Source of the DNA: Pseudomonadota bacterium
GTDB lineage: Bacteria; Pseudomonadota; Gammaproteobacteria; Burkholderiales; Burkholderiaceae_C
Length of the DNA: 64,000 nucleotides
Assembly (NCBI GenBank): GCA_020161145.1
Contig: JAIUPQ010000002.1
Span: 310,001-374,000 of the forward strand
Direction: 5' to 3'
The notes beneath the pieces were generated by a model. That model saw only the letters and a program-made list of their open reading frames with translations. It was not told where the DNA came from and did not search any database. The position numbers and the translations under genes were made by a program. Positions 33,105-42,625 of this stretch are shown piece after piece (the first letter of the stretch is position 1; each line of letters opens with the position of its first letter).

Positions 33105-34883
33105 TCACAGCGGCCAGACCACCAGCAACATGGGCACGGCCACGGCCACGACCAGGATTTCCAGCGGCAGGCCGGCCCGCCAGTAGTCGCTGAACTTGAA
33201 GCCGCCCGGACCCAGGATCAAGGTGTTGTTCTGGTGACCGATGGGGGTGAGGAAGGCGCAGGAGCCGCCGATGGCCACGGCCATCAGAAACGACTCGGGC
33301 CGGGCGTCCAGTGCGTGGGCGGCGTTCAGCGCGATGGGACACATGACGGCGGCCGTGGCGGCGTTGTTCATGAAGTCCGACAGCGTCATGGTGATGACCA
33401 GCACCAGCGTCAGCGCCACCACGGCGTGGCCGCCGGTGAAATGCGTCATCAGGAAGCGGGCAATCAACTCGGCGGTGCCCGTGGTCTCCATGGCGGCGGC
33501 CACGGGCATCAGCGCGCCCAGCAGCACCACCACCGACCAATCGACGCTGGCGTAGATGCGCTCCAGCGGCATCACGCGCAGCAGCATGTACAGCAGCACG
33601 CCCGCCGTGAACGAGACAGCGGCGCTCAGCAGGCCCAGGGCGGCGGCGGCCACCGCGCCGGCCATGATGCCGGTGGTCAGCAGCATCTTGCGCTTGTCGC
33701 GGATGCGGATGCGCCGCGTGGTCAGCGGCGCCAGCGCAAACTCGGTGCTCAGCAGCTGGGTGGTGGCGGGTGCGCCTTGCAGCAGCAGCACGTCGCCGGC
33801 CAGCAGTGGCTCGTGGATGATGCCGCGGATGCTGCGCCCGCCCTGGCGCGAGATGGCCAGCACCTCGACGCCGAAGCGGTCGCGCCAGGCCATGTCGGCC
33901 ACGCGCCGGCCCACGGCACGCGAGGCCGGCATGACCACCACTTCGGCCAGGCGGGTTTCCTCCTGCTGGGCCTCGTCGGTGCGCTCGCCGCGCTTGCGGT
34001 GGGCCAGCTTGAGGTGGTGGTCGGCGATGAGCTTGCCCAGCGCCTCGGGCTCGGCCTCGATGGTCAGCACGTCGCCAATGACGATTTCGCGCGAGACATA
34101 GGGCGCGTACAGCCGCGTGTCGTCGCGCACCATGCCCACCACCTGGGCACCGTATTCGCGCAGCGTGTCGTAGAGCTGGTGCAGGCGTTTGCCGGCAAAG
34201 TCGCTGCCCGGAGCCACCACCACCTCGGTCAGGTAGTTGCCGATGTTGAAGTCCTGCGCCGCGCCGCTCTGGCGCTCGGGCACCAGCCGCCAGCCGATCA
34301 ACAGCATGAAGGTCACGCCGGCAACGGCCACGGCACCGCCCACGGGCAGGAAGTCGAACATGGCAAAGCCGTTCAGGCCGTCCGTCTGCTGCATGAAGCT
34401 GGAGACGATGAGGTTGGGCGGCGTGCCGATCAACGTGGTCATGCCGCCGAACAAGGTGGCAAAGGCGATGGGCATCAGCAGCCGGCCGGGCGGCACCTTG
34501 ATGCGCTTGGCCAACTGGATGGCGGCGGGCATCAGCAGCGCCAGCGCTCCCACGTTGTTCATGAAGGCCGACAACACCGTGCCGATGACGCACAGCGCGG
34601 TCAGCGTCAGGTAAAAGCCCGCGCGGCGCGGCACCAGCTTGTCCACCAGCCAGTCCACTGCGCCGGTGGCCTCCAGCCCCGCTGAGAGCACCAGCACGGC
34701 GGCCACGGTGATGACGGCCGGGTGGCCAAAGCCGGCGAACGCCTCGCGGCCGGGCACCAGGCCCAGCAGCACGCAGGCCACGAGTGCGGCCAGCGCCACC
34801 ACGTCATGGCGCCAGCGTCCCCAGATGAACAGGCCCATCAAGGTGGTGACGAGGGCCAGGACGAGAAACTGGTCGGTGGTCAT
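33105..34883 (-). CDS. SLC13-family permease with two TrkA-C (RCK_C) domains
   Basis: 592 residues from MTTDQFLVLALVTTLM. N-terminal helices carry AFMNNVGALALLMPAA and LIGTPPNLIVS, the two-half DASS signature, and the C-terminal half has SDFMNNAATAAVMCPIA and GHQNNTLILGPGG. Between them (about 205-365) lie two cytosolic TrkA-C-type domains. This layout is found in SAC1/SLT-type transporters of sulfate and related anions. It is divergent from mtoX across 89 bp, so a role in exporting or importing sulfur oxyanions is an attractive inference. Confidence 0.88.
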   Translation of the reverse strand: MTTDQFLVLALVTTLMGLFIWGRWRHDVVALAALVACVLLGLVPGREAFAGFGHPAVITVAAVLVLSAGLEATGAVDWLVDKLVPRRAGFYLTLTALCVIGTVLSAFMNNVGALALLMPAAIQLAKRIKVPPGRLLMPIAFATLFGGMTTLIGTPPNLIVSSFMQQTDGLNGFAMFDFLPVGGAVAVAGVTFMLLIGWRLVPERQSGAAQDFNIGNYLTEVVVAPGSDFAGKRLHQLYDTLREYGAQVVGMVRDDTRLYAPYVSREIVIGDVLTIEAEPEALGKLIADHHLKLAHRKRGERTDEAQQEETRLAEVVVMPASRAVGRRVADMAWRDRFGVEVLAISRQGGRSIRGIIHEPLLAGDVLLLQGAPATTQLLSTEFALAPLTTRRIRIRDKRKMLLTTGIMAGAVAAAALGLLSAAVSFTAGVLLYMLLRVMPLERIYASVDWSVVVLLGALMPVAAAMETTGTAELIARFLMTHFTGGHAVVALTLVLVITMTLSDFMNNAATAAVMCPIALNAAHALDARPESFLMAVAIGGSCAFLTPIGHQNNTLILGPGGFKFSDYWRAGLPLEILVVAVAVPMLLVVWPL

Positions 34884-34896
34884 GGACCCATTGTGA

Positions 34897-34911
34897 CTGG
34901 GTGACGCCCAG
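34897..34911 (+). promoter_or_regulatory. Short inverted repeat in the mtoX / SLC13 divergent promoter region
   Basis: CTGGG at 34897-34901 and CCCAG at 34907-34911 with a 5-base spacer (TGACG) lie between the divergent starts of the permease (34883) and mtoX (34973). It could be a regulator site serving both genes. The arms are short and GC-rich, so chance is possible. Confidence 0.2.
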
Positions 34912-34972
34912 CTTGTGCCGCAGCCTGCCTGGATGTAAAAGCAGGGCACCCATCCGCTGCAAGGAGCCTCCC

Positions 34973-36289
34973 ATGACTGCACTTCGCTCGCGCATCTGGC
35001 AAGCGGCCGCCCTGGCCGCCGCCCTCACCGTCGGCCTCGGGGTCGCCGCCCCGGCGGCGGCCGACGAGACCTGCAACTCGCCCTACACGGCCAGCCTCAT
35101 CAAAGGCCAGGAAGATTTCGTCCACGTCTGGACGCTGGGCGTGCCCGGCATGGGCGACGGGCAGGACAAGCTGGTCACCATCGCCGCCAACCCCACCAGC
35201 GCGCAATACGGCAAGGTGATCCACCAGGTCTCGGTGCCGGGGCGGGGCGAGGCTCACCACATGGGCTTCACCGACGACCGCCGCTACCTCTGGGCCGGCC
35301 GGCTGGACGACAGCCAGATCTTCGTTTTCGACCTGATCGACCCGGCCCAGCCCAAGCTGGTCAAGACCATAGGTGACTTCGCGCCCACGACGGGCTTCGT
35401 CGGCCCGCACACCTTCTACGCCATGCCGGGGCGCATGCTGGTGCAGGCGCTGTCCAACAGCAAAGACCATGGCGGCGCCACCGGCCTCGTGCTCTACACC
35501 AACGCCGGCCAGCGTGTGCAGCAAATGCCCATGCCCACCGGCAAGCTGGGCGGCGTGCAGGGCGATGGCTACGGCTACGACATCGGCATCAACCCGGCCA
35601 AGAACACCATGCTGACCAGCAGCTTCACCGGCTGGAACAACTACATGATGGACCTGGGCAAGCTGATCCAGGACGCCGAGGCCATGAAGCGCTTTGGCAA
35701 CACCATGGTGGTGTGGGACGTCAAGGCCATGCAGCCGCGCCAGGTGCTGGCCGTGCCGGGGGCGCCGCTGGAGATCCGCTGGTCGCTCAAGCCTGGCGAC
35801 AACTGGGCCATCACCGCCACCGCGCTGACCTCCAAGCTGTGGCTGGTCAAACAGGGGGCCGACGGACAGTGGCAGGCCAAGGACGTGGCCACCATCGGCG
35901 ATCCGGCCAAGATTCCGCTGCCGGTGGACATCTCCATCACGGCCGACGGCAAGGGCTTGTGGGTCAACACCTTCATGGACGGCATGACGCGCTACTTCGA
36001 CCTGAGCAACCCCGAGGCGCCGAAGCAGACCTATGAGCTGCAGACGGGCAAGCAGGCCAACATGGTCTCGCAAAGCTGGGACGGCAAGCGCATCTACATC
36101 ACCTCGTCTCTGCTGGCCAACTGGGACAAGAAAGGGGCCGACGACGAGCAGGTGCTGCGCGCCTACGACTGGGACGGCAAGGCGCTCAAGCAACGGTTCG
36201 AGGTGGATTTCCACGCCCTCAAGCTGGGCCGTGCCCACCACATGAAGTTCAGCGCCCGGCCCAGTGGCCAGCCGCTGGCGGCGCGTTGA
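34973..36289 (+). CDS. mtoX: Methanethiol oxidase (SBP56 / selenium-binding protein family)
   Basis: 438 residues with AAGGAG at 34961-34966 before the ATG. Signal peptide about 1-30 (ending AAPAAA-DE), so it is periplasmic as in known bacterial MtoX. The SBP56 beta-propeller follows, with the conserved His positions His95-His96 (EAHHMGF), His146 (GPHTFYAMPG) and a C-terminal His pair in GRAHHMKF at about 422-423, expected to bind copper. MtoX oxidises methanethiol to formaldehyde, hydrogen sulfide and H2O2. SCO1/SenC and MauG-type genes follow with overlaps, the same gene set reported for Hyphomicrobium mtoX. Confidence 0.93.
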   Translation: MTALRSRIWQAAALAAALTVGLGVAAPAAADETCNSPYTASLIKGQEDFVHVWTLGVPGMGDGQDKLVTIAANPTSAQYGKVIHQVSVPGRGEAHHMGFTDDRRYLWAGRLDDSQIFVFDLIDPAQPKLVKTIGDFAPTTGFVGPHTFYAMPGRMLVQALSNSKDHGGATGLVLYTNAGQRVQQMPMPTGKLGGVQGDGYGYDIGINPAKNTMLTSSFTGWNNYMMDLGKLIQDAEAMKRFGNTMVVWDVKAMQPRQVLAVPGAPLEIRWSLKPGDNWAITATALTSKLWLVKQGADGQWQAKDVATIGDPAKIPLPVDISITADGKGLWVNTFMDGMTRYFDLSNPEAPKQTYELQTGKQANMVSQSWDGKRIYITSSLLANWDKKGADDEQVLRAYDWDGKALKQRFEVDFHALKLGRAHHMKFSARPSGQPLAAR

Positions 36290-36963
36290 TGGCCCAGCGC
36301 CGGCGCCAGGTGCTGGGCGCGCTGGCGGCCTGGCCGCTGACGCTTCGGGCCGCGCCGGACGCCCGCCCCACCGGCCCGGCGCCGGTGGACGTCAGCCGCC
36401 TGCCCGCACCCGGCAGCTACCGGCTGGCCCGGCTGGGCCGCGCGCCCGACGGCACGGTGCTGGATCAGCGCGGCCAGCCTCAGCGGCTGCACGCGCTGCT
36501 GGCCGGGCGCGCCAGCGTGGTGTCGTTCATGTACACCTATTGCCGCGATCCGCTGGGCTGCCCGCGCGCCTGGGCCGCGATGGACGCCTTGCACGCTGCG
36601 CTGGTAGCCGACCCGAAGCTGGCGGCGGGCGCACAACTGGTCAGCCTCTCGTTCGACCCCGCCAACGACACGCCGGCGCAGATGGCTCTGTTTGCCGGCG
36701 AGCGCGCGGCGGATGCCCGGGTGCGCTGGCGCTTCCTGACCACGCCGTCGGTGCGCGCGCTGCTGCCGCTGCTGGCCGGCTTTGGCCAGGACGTCAGCGT
36801 GGAGCACGATGCCTCGGGCCAGCCGGTGCGCACCCTCAACCACCTGCTCAAGGTGTTTCTGGTCGATGCGCGGCTGCAGCTGCGCGAGATCTACAGCGTG
36901 GCCACGCTGGCCCCCGAGGCGGTGCTGGTGGACTTGCGCACGCTGGCGCTGGAGCGGCGTTGA
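36286..36963 (+). CDS. SCO1/SenC-family copper chaperone (mtoX operon)
   Basis: 225 residues, ATGA overlap with mtoX. A short Tat- or Sec-like N-terminus (QRRRQVLGALAAWPLTLRA) precedes a thioredoxin-fold SCO domain. The copper-site cysteines appear as TYCRDPLGCP, Cys86 and Cys92, a CX5C spacing rather than the CX3C of classical Sco1. The distal His is likely in LNHLLKVFLVD (about 187). It should deliver copper to MtoX or help mature it in the periplasm. Confidence 0.88.
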   Translation: MMAQRRRQVLGALAAWPLTLRAAPDARPTGPAPVDVSRLPAPGSYRLARLGRAPDGTVLDQRGQPQRLHALLAGRASVVSFMYTYCRDPLGCPRAWAAMDALHAALVADPKLAAGAQLVSLSFDPANDTPAQMALFAGERAADARVRWRFLTTPSVRALLPLLAGFGQDVSVEHDASGQPVRTLNHLLKVFLVDARLQLREIYSVATLAPEAVLVDLRTLALERR

Positions 36964-38009
36964 CGGTGCGCGCGCTGGCGATGGCGCTCGGGCTGCTGGC
37001 GGCCAGCACGGCGGCTGCCGGCGCGCCGGCCGATGTCGATCTGGGCCGCAAGCTGTTTTTCGATCGCCGGTTGTCGGTCAACGGCACCCTGTCCTGTGCC
37101 ATGTGTCACCTGCCGCAGCAGGCGTTCTCGTCCATCGAGCTGCGCACGCCAGTGGGCATCCACGGCGTCAGCCTGCGCCGCACCGCGCCCGGCCTCTGGA
37201 ACGTGGGCGAGCTGCCGAAGCTGTTCTGGGACGGCCGCTCGCCCAGCCTGGAGGCCCAGGCGCTGGAGCCGCTGGTGCACCCCGAGGAGATGGCCAACCC
37301 CAGCATCCAGGCCGTGGTCGCCCGCGTGGCGGGCCTGGCCGACTACCGCGCGCCGTGGCGGGCGGCGTATGGCAACCGCCCGCCCGACGGGGCGGCGCTG
37401 GCCCGGGCGCTGGCCACCTACCAGCGCACGCTGGTGGCGCGCGGCTCGCCGCTGGAGCGCCACCTGGCGGGCGAGCGCGGTGCGCTGTCGCCGCTGGCCG
37501 AACGCGGCTGGCAGCGCTTCAATGCGCTGGGCTGCGTGCGCTGCCACACACCTGGCCCCAACGCCGCCTTCACCGACCACGGTTTTCACAACACCGGCGT
37601 GCAGGCCCGCAGCCGCGCGCGGGCGGAGGCGCCCACCGAGGTGGAGCTGATTCCCGGCGTGCGCGCCATGGTCTCGCCCACCGAGTACGCCCGCTTCGGC
37701 GCGCCGTTTCGACCCGACGAGGGGCGCTACGAAGTCACCGGCGCCGAGGCCGACCGGCGCGCCTTCCGCACGCCCGGCCTGCGCAACGTGGCCCTCTCGC
37801 CGCCCTATATGCATGACGGATCGCTGGCCACGCTGGATGCGGTGCTGGACCACTATGCCCAGGGCGGCTGGCCGGCGGATGCGGCGCTCTCGCCGCTGCT
37901 GCGGCCGCTGACCCTGAGCGCCGACGACCGCGCCGCGCTCAAGGCCTTGCTGGAGGCGCTGACCTCGCCGCGCGCCGCTGCCGTCCAGGCCGGGGCGGCG
38001 ACGCCGTAG
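36960..38009 (+). CDS. Di-heme cytochrome c peroxidase / MauG-family protein (mtoX operon)
   Basis: About 349 residues from a TTG that overlaps the SCO stop and has GGAG five bases upstream. GTG at 36966 is an alternative start. Signal peptide to about residue 22. Two CxxCH heme sites: CAMCH at about 46-50 and CVRCH near 193-197. Axial and active-site segments follow (RTPGLRNVALSPPYMHDGS), typical of MauG/CcpA. In the mtoX operon it may mature MtoX by oxidative modification, as MauG does for methylamine dehydrogenase, or may consume the H2O2 formed. Confidence 0.9.
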   Translation: MTVRALAMALGLLAASTAAAGAPADVDLGRKLFFDRRLSVNGTLSCAMCHLPQQAFSSIELRTPVGIHGVSLRRTAPGLWNVGELPKLFWDGRSPSLEAQALEPLVHPEEMANPSIQAVVARVAGLADYRAPWRAAYGNRPPDGAALARALATYQRTLVARGSPLERHLAGERGALSPLAERGWQRFNALGCVRCHTPGPNAAFTDHGFHNTGVQARSRARAEAPTEVELIPGVRAMVSPTEYARFGAPFRPDEGRYEVTGAEADRRAFRTPGLRNVALSPPYMHDGSLATLDAVLDHYAQGGWPADAALSPLLRPLTLSADDRAALKALLEALTSPRAAAVQAGAATP

Positions 38010-38019
38010 GCGCTACCGG

Positions 38020-39918
38020 TCAGACCACCGACTCGCCGCAGTTGCGGCCGGCATGCTTGGCCTGGTAGAGGGCCACGTCGGCGCGCCGCAGCGGGGTGGC
38101 CAGATCCTGTTCGCCGTCGCGCACGCCGGTCAGCCCCCAGGACAGGGTGATGCGCAGATCGGGGTGCAGGTCATCCCAGGGGCTGGCCTGCACCTGCTGG
38201 CGCACCCGTTCGGCTACCAGGCGGCCCGTGGCCAGGTCGGTGCCGGGCAGCACCACCAGGAACTCCTCACCGCCCACGCGGCCGATCAGGTCGTAGGGGC
38301 GCAGCGCGGCGCGGGCCACGGCGGCCACGCGGGTCAGCACCACGTCGCCCGTGGCGTGGCCTTGCTCGTCGTTGACGCGCTTGAAGTGGTCGATGTCAAA
38401 GATCAGCACGCAGGTGGGCGCGTGGTTGCGCCGCGCCTGCGCCAGCGACTGAGTGGCCTGGATTTCGATGCCGCGGCGGTTCAGCACGCGGGTCAGCGGG
38501 TCGGTGACGGTCAGCGCGCGCAATTGGCGCGACAGCAGGTACTGCCGCCACAGCAGCGTGCCCAGCGCGGCCAGCAACAGGCCGCTGGCCAGCAGGGCTA
38601 CGCCCTGCCAGCGGCGGGCCTGTTGGGCGGCCGTCAGTTGCGCGGCCTGGGCCTGCTGGGCCGCCTGCAGCCGCACGTTCTCGGCCTGGCGCTCGGAGTT
38701 GGCAAACTGCTCACGCGCCCACAGACCTTGCTGGTTCAGCATGTTGGCGTGCAGCCGCTCGCGCACCTCCAGCAGGCGCTTGTAGTCGCGCAGGGCGGCG
38801 TCGGTGCGGCCCAGCGTCTCATAGGCCTGGGCCCGGTCGGCCAGCGCTTCGGCCAGGTAACGCGGCTGGTCGCTCTGGCTCCAGCCGTCGATGGCGCGGC
38901 TGAGCAGGCGCACGCCGGCCTCCGGCTGGCCCACGCCCACCATCATGGCACCCCGGTAGAAGGCCAAGGTCAGGCGCTCCGAGACGTCGCCCGCCTCGCG
39001 CTGGTGCTGCTCGGCCTGATCCAGCAAAACGCGGGCGGGGCCAAACTCGCGGCGCAGCAGATGCACGTGCGCCAGCGCCAGCTCGGCGGTGGCGGAAAAG
39101 CTGCGCTCCCGGTGGTCGTTGGCGGTGCGCAAAGCCTCGCGGAACTGGACCTCTGCTGCCGTCAGCCGGCCCTGGTCCTCGTGCAGATAGCCCAGTTGCA
39201 ACTGGGCGGCGAGGACGCTTTGCCAGGCTTCCAGCGACTGTGCGTTGGCCAGCGCACGCTGCAGAAACAGCGTGGCATTGACGGGGTCGTCCATGCGCCG
39301 GTAGGCAATACCCAGGGCCAGCAGGTTGTTGTCGGCGTAGTCGGTGAGTCCGGCGTCGGTATAGATCTGGGAGGCGCGCAGCAGGTCTTGCAGGGCATGG
39401 ACATGGGCGCCGGCCACCGATTGGGTGCCGCCCCGGTACTCCAGGGCGCGGCCCAGCCACAGCGGGTCGCCCAGCTCGGTGGCCAGGGCCACCAGTTGGT
39501 CGGCCTCGGGCACCAGCGGGGTGTCGGTGGAGGTGAACTCGTAGAACTGCAGGCGGCACAGGTTGGCCATCACCCGCTCGCTCAGTTCGTGGCCCGTCTC
39601 GCTGGCGGTCTTGGCCCAGCGCGCGGCGAACGCATAGGCCTCGGCAGGATCGCCGGGTTGGCTGGTGCACTCCAGGTAGCGCAGCATGGCGCGCCGGTGG
39701 GCGTCGCCTTCGGGCAGTTCCTTGCGCAACTGGGCCAGCGCCAGGCTCTGGACGGCGTCGCGGCTGCCCAACTGGTCGCGCAGGCTGGTGGTGTGCCACA
39801 GCGCATCGAACGTGGCGGCCGTGGCCTGTGCCGCCGTGGGCACGGCGGCGGCCAGCAGCAGGCTGGCCAGCAGCAGGCTGGCCAGCAGCCTCGTCAACGG
39901 AATGACCTTGGGCCACAT
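38020..39918 (-). CDS. Exported TPR-repeat diguanylate cyclase (GGEEF)
   Basis: 632 residues: signal peptide with repeated Leu-Leu-Ala-Ser units (about 9-30), a long all-helical TPR-like region (about 40-400), a coiled coil rich in Gln/Ala (about 405-440), one membrane segment (about 445-465) and a GGDEF domain. The catalytic loop [10 protein letters not shown] is intact (near 549) and preceded by RPYD, a proper I-site. The periplasmic TPR part probably binds a protein or peptide. Inverted 7-bp arms GCCTCAG/CTGAGGC lie just upstream (39925-39931 and 39964-39970). Convergent with the mtoX operon. Confidence 0.92.
   Translation of the reverse strand: MWPKVIPLTRLLASLLLASLLLAAAVPTAAQATAATFDALWHTTSLRDQLGSRDAVQSLALAQLRKELPEGDAHRRAMLRYLECTSQPGDPAEAYAFAARWAKTASETGHELSERVMANLCRLQFYEFTSTDTPLVPEADQLVALATELGDPLWLGRALEYRGGTQSVAGAHVHALQDLLRASQIYTDAGLTDYADNNLLALGIAYRRMDDPVNATLFLQRALANAQSLEAWQSVLAAQLQLGYLHEDQGRLTAAEVQFREALRTANDHRERSFSATAELALAHVHLLRREFGPARVLLDQAEQHQREAGDVSERLTLAFYRGAMMVGVGQPEAGVRLLSRAIDGWSQSDQPRYLAEALADRAQAYETLGRTDAALRDYKRLLEVRERLHANMLNQQGLWAREQFANSERQAENVRLQAAQQAQAAQLTAAQQARRWQGVALLASGLLLAALGTLLWRQYLLSRQLRALTVTDPLTRVLNRRGIEIQATQSLAQARRNHAPTCVLIFDIDHFKRVNDEQGHATGDVVLTRVAAVARAALRPYDLIGRVGGEEFLVVLPGTDLATGRLVAERVRQQVQASPWDDLHPDLRITLSWGLTGVRDGEQDLATPLRRADVALYQAKHAGRNCGESVV
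39850..39890. repeat. 15-bp tandem repeat in a signal-peptide coding region
   Basis: Two exact copies of a 15-bp unit (GGCCAGCAGCAGGCT on the plus strand, 39850-39864 and 39865-39879) and 10 of 11 bases of a third. They encode repeated Leu-Leu-Ala-Ser-Leu units in the signal peptide of the TPR-GGDEF protein. A unit length divisible by three means copy-number change would alter only hydrophobic-core length. Confidence 0.7.
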
Positions 39919-40124
39919 GCGCGTGCCTCAGCCTGCTTTCGGGAACGGGAAAACCACAATCATCTGAGGCTCATCGGACGGCCATGGCCAAGCTTGAGCC
40001 CGCGGGCCCGCACTGTGCCATGCCGCGCAGGGTGTTGGTACAACGTCACAAGCCACCCCCCAAGGATGAGGGAGGCCGTCGTTCCTTAAAATCGCTTCCT
40101 TTCGCAAACAGAGGTTTTCGCACC

Positions 40125-40862
40125 ATGGCCGGACATTCCAAATGGGCCAATATTCAGCATCGCAAAGGCCGTCAGGACGAAAAGCGCGGCAAGGTCTGGA
40201 CGCGCGTCATCCGTGAAATCATGGTGGCGGCCCGCCAGGGCGGCGGCGACATGAGCGCCAATCCGCGGCTGCGCCTGGCGGTGGACAAGGCCAAGGCGGC
40301 CAACATGCCGGCCGACACCATCAAGCGCAACATCGACAAGGCCACCGGCAACCTCGAAGGCGTGAGCTACGAGGAAATCCGCTACGAGGGCTATGGCATT
40401 GCCGGTGCCGCCATCATCGTGGACACCGTGACCGACAACCGGGTGCGCACCGTGGCCGAGGTGCGGCACGCCTTCAGCAAATACGGCGGCAACCTGGGCA
40501 CCGACGGCTCGGTGGCCTTCCAGTTCAAACACTGCGGCCAACTGGTCTTTGCGCCGGGCACCAGCGAGGACGCGCTGATGGATGCCGCGCTTGAGGCCGG
40601 CGCCGAGGACGTGATCACGGGTGAGGACGGCGCCATCGAGGTGTTGACCGCGCCGGCCGAGTTCGAGTCCGTCCGGGAGGCCCTGGCCGCCAAAAGCCTG
40701 GTGGCCGAGTTGGCCGAGGTGACCATGCGCGCCGAGAACCCGGTGGCGCTGGCCGGCGACGATGCCGTGCGGATGCAAAAGCTGCTGGATGTGCTGGAAG
40801 ACCTGGACGACGTGCAGGCCGTCTACCACAACGCCGAGATGGACGAGGAGGGTGCGGCATGA
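40125..40862 (+). CDS. yebC: YebC/PmpR-family regulatory protein
   Basis: 245 residues. Diagnostic N-terminus [23 protein letters not shown] (read in parts) and [27 protein letters not shown]. The family was long annotated as transcriptional regulators; recent work links members to translation through proline-rich stretches. Single-domain cytoplasmic protein of usual length. The 206 bp before it hold no gene I can support. It overlaps purD by 4 bp. Confidence 0.95.
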   Translation: MAGHSKWANIQHRKGRQDEKRGKVWTRVIREIMVAARQGGGDMSANPRLRLAVDKAKAANMPADTIKRNIDKATGNLEGVSYEEIRYEGYGIAGAAIIVDTVTDNRVRTVAEVRHAFSKYGGNLGTDGSVAFQFKHCGQLVFAPGTSEDALMDAALEAGAEDVITGEDGAIEVLTAPAEFESVREALAAKSLVAELAEVTMRAENPVALAGDDAVRMQKLLDVLEDLDDVQAVYHNAEMDEEGAA

Positions 40863-42142
40863 ACGTCATGGTCATCGGCGGCGGCGGCCGCGAACATGCC
40901 CTGGCCTGGAAGCTGGCGCGGAGCCAGCGGGTGCAGAAGGTGTTCGTGGCCCCGGGCAACGGCGGCACGGCGCTGGACAAGCGGCTGGTCAACGTGCCCC
41001 TGACCGAGCCCGCCGCTCTGGCCGACTTTGCCCAGGCCGAAAAGGTCGGGCTGACCGTGGTCGGCCCCGAGGCGGCGCTGGCGGCCGGTGTGGTCGATGT
41101 GTTTCGCAAGCGGGGCCTGCGCATCGTCGGCCCCACCCAGGCCGCCGCGCAGCTCGAAAGCTCCAAGGATTTCGCCAAGGCCTTCATGCAGCGCCATGGC
41201 ATCCCCACGGCGGCCTACCAGTCGTTCACCGACGCCCAGGCGGCCCACGCTTACGTGGAGGCCCAGGGCGCGCCCATCGTCGTCAAGGCCGACGGCCTGG
41301 CGGCCGGCAAGGGCGTGGTGGTGGCGCAGACGCTGGCCGAGGCCCATGCGGCCATCGACGACATGCTGCAGGGCAATGCCTACGGCGTGGCCCACAACGC
41401 CGGCGGTGCGCGCGTGGTCATCGAGCAGTTCATGGCCGGTGAGGAGGCCAGCTTCATCGTGCTGTGCGACGGCCGCCACGTGGTGGCGCTGGCCACCAGC
41501 CAGGACCACAAACGCGTGGGCGATGGCGATGTGGGCCCCAACACCGGCGGCATGGGGGCCTACTCGCCCGCACCGGTGGTCACGCCCAACGTGCATGCGC
41601 GGGTGATGAAAGAGATCATCCACCCCACCATCGCCGGCATGGCTCAGGAAGGGGCGCCGTTTACGGGCTTCCTCTATGCCGGTCTGATGATCGACGGTGA
41701 AGGCCACCCGCGCGTGGTCGAGTTCAACACCCGGCTGGGCGACCCCGAAACCCAACCCATCCTGATGCGGCTCAAGACCGATCTGGTCGAGCTGCTGGGC
41801 CACGCCGCCGACGGCACGCTGGACCGGCTGGAGCCCGACTGGGATCCGCGCGTGGCGGTGGGTGTGGTCATGGCCGCCCAGGGCTACCCGGCCCAGCCGC
41901 GCACGGGCGACGTCATCCACGGCCTGCCCACGGCCGAGGCGGACGACGTGATGGTCTTCCACGCCGGTACCAGGGCCGACGGCGGCCAGACCGTGACCAG
42001 CGGCGGGCGTGTGCTGTGCGTCACCGCGCTGGGCCACTCGGTCAAGGCCGCGCAGCACAGCGCCTATGAGGCGCTGCAAGGCATCACGTTTGATGGCGCG
42101 CACTGGCGGCGCGACATCGGCCACCGGGCGCTCAAGCGCTGA
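40859..42142 (+). CDS. purD: Phosphoribosylamine-glycine ligase
   Basis: 427 residues, usual length. N-terminal [19 protein letters not shown], the glycine-rich PurD signature. ATP-grasp core with [22 protein letters not shown] and [11 protein letters not shown] near 285. It catalyses the second step of purine synthesis (5-phosphoribosylamine + glycine + ATP to GAR). Coupled to yebC by ATGA overlap. A terminator-like hairpin follows the stop. Confidence 0.96.
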   Translation: MNVMVIGGGGREHALAWKLARSQRVQKVFVAPGNGGTALDKRLVNVPLTEPAALADFAQAEKVGLTVVGPEAALAAGVVDVFRKRGLRIVGPTQAAAQLESSKDFAKAFMQRHGIPTAAYQSFTDAQAAHAYVEAQGAPIVVKADGLAAGKGVVVAQTLAEAHAAIDDMLQGNAYGVAHNAGGARVVIEQFMAGEEASFIVLCDGRHVVALATSQDHKRVGDGDVGPNTGGMGAYSPAPVVTPNVHARVMKEIIHPTIAGMAQEGAPFTGFLYAGLMIDGEGHPRVVEFNTRLGDPETQPILMRLKTDLVELLGHAADGTLDRLEPDWDPRVAVGVVMAAQGYPAQPRTGDVIHGLPTAEADDVMVFHAGTRADGGQTVTSGGRVLCVTALGHSVKAAQHSAYEALQGITFDGAHWRRDIGHRALKR

Positions 42143-42165
42143 AGCGCAACCGGACTCCCTAGAAA

Positions 42166-42198
42166 CCAAGCCCGCCCTGGTGGTGGGGTTGGTTTTTT
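42166..42198 (+). terminator. Probable Rho-independent terminator after purD
   Basis: CCAAGCCCGCC at 42166-42176 can pair with GGTGGGGTTGG at 42182-42192 (ten of eleven positions with one G-U and one mismatch), followed directly by TTTTTT at 42193-42198. Loop about 5 bases. It lies 24 bp after the purD stop and ends the yebC-purD transcript. Confidence 0.6.
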
Positions 42199-42243
42199 GG
42201 GATGCCAAAATCCGGGCATGTACCTGCATCCGTTCGCCTCGTC

Positions 42244-42612
42244 ATGACGCTCGGTCCTGCCGTGCCCCTGCTGCGCAGCTTCGACGAGGCCCGCACGCGG
42301 GCGTTCTACGTCGACTACCTCGGCTTTACCGTCGATTGGGAACACCGCTTTGAGGACGGCCTGCCGCTGTACATGCAGCTCTCGCGCGACGGCTGCGTGC
42401 TGCACCTGACCGAACACCATGGCGACTGCACCCCAGGGGCGGCGCTGCGCATCGCCGTCGCCGACATCGACGCCTTTGCGGCCGATCTGGCGCGCCGCCA
42501 CCACCCCGGCGCGCGCCCCCACATCGAGACCATGCCCTGGGGCACGCGCGACCTGCGCGTCACCGACCCCCATGGCAACCAGCTCGTCTTCACCAACGCC
42601 ATCAGCGTCTGA
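42244..42612 (+). CDS. Glyoxalase/VOC superfamily protein (bleomycin-resistance-like)
   Basis: 122 residues from [16 protein letters not shown], an ATG that matches family N-termini; an in-frame ATG at 42202 is less likely. VOC-fold motifs: [25 protein letters not shown] and [14 protein letters not shown] with the usual C-terminal metal or ligand positions. Members include bleomycin-binding proteins and glyoxalases. It lies between purD and hemF, 13 bp before hemF. Confidence 0.85.
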   Translation: MTLGPAVPLLRSFDEARTRAFYVDYLGFTVDWEHRFEDGLPLYMQLSRDGCVLHLTEHHGDCTPGAALRIAVADIDAFAADLARRHHPGARPHIETMPWGTRDLRVTDPHGNQLVFTNAISV

Positions 42613-42625
42613 CCGCTTGCTGACC

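Noticed and set aside
39919..40124. Regulatory RNA upstream of yebC
   Set aside because: Only 206 bp with no convincing stem-loop plus T-run; the 7-bp arms at 39925 and 39964 are too far apart to call.
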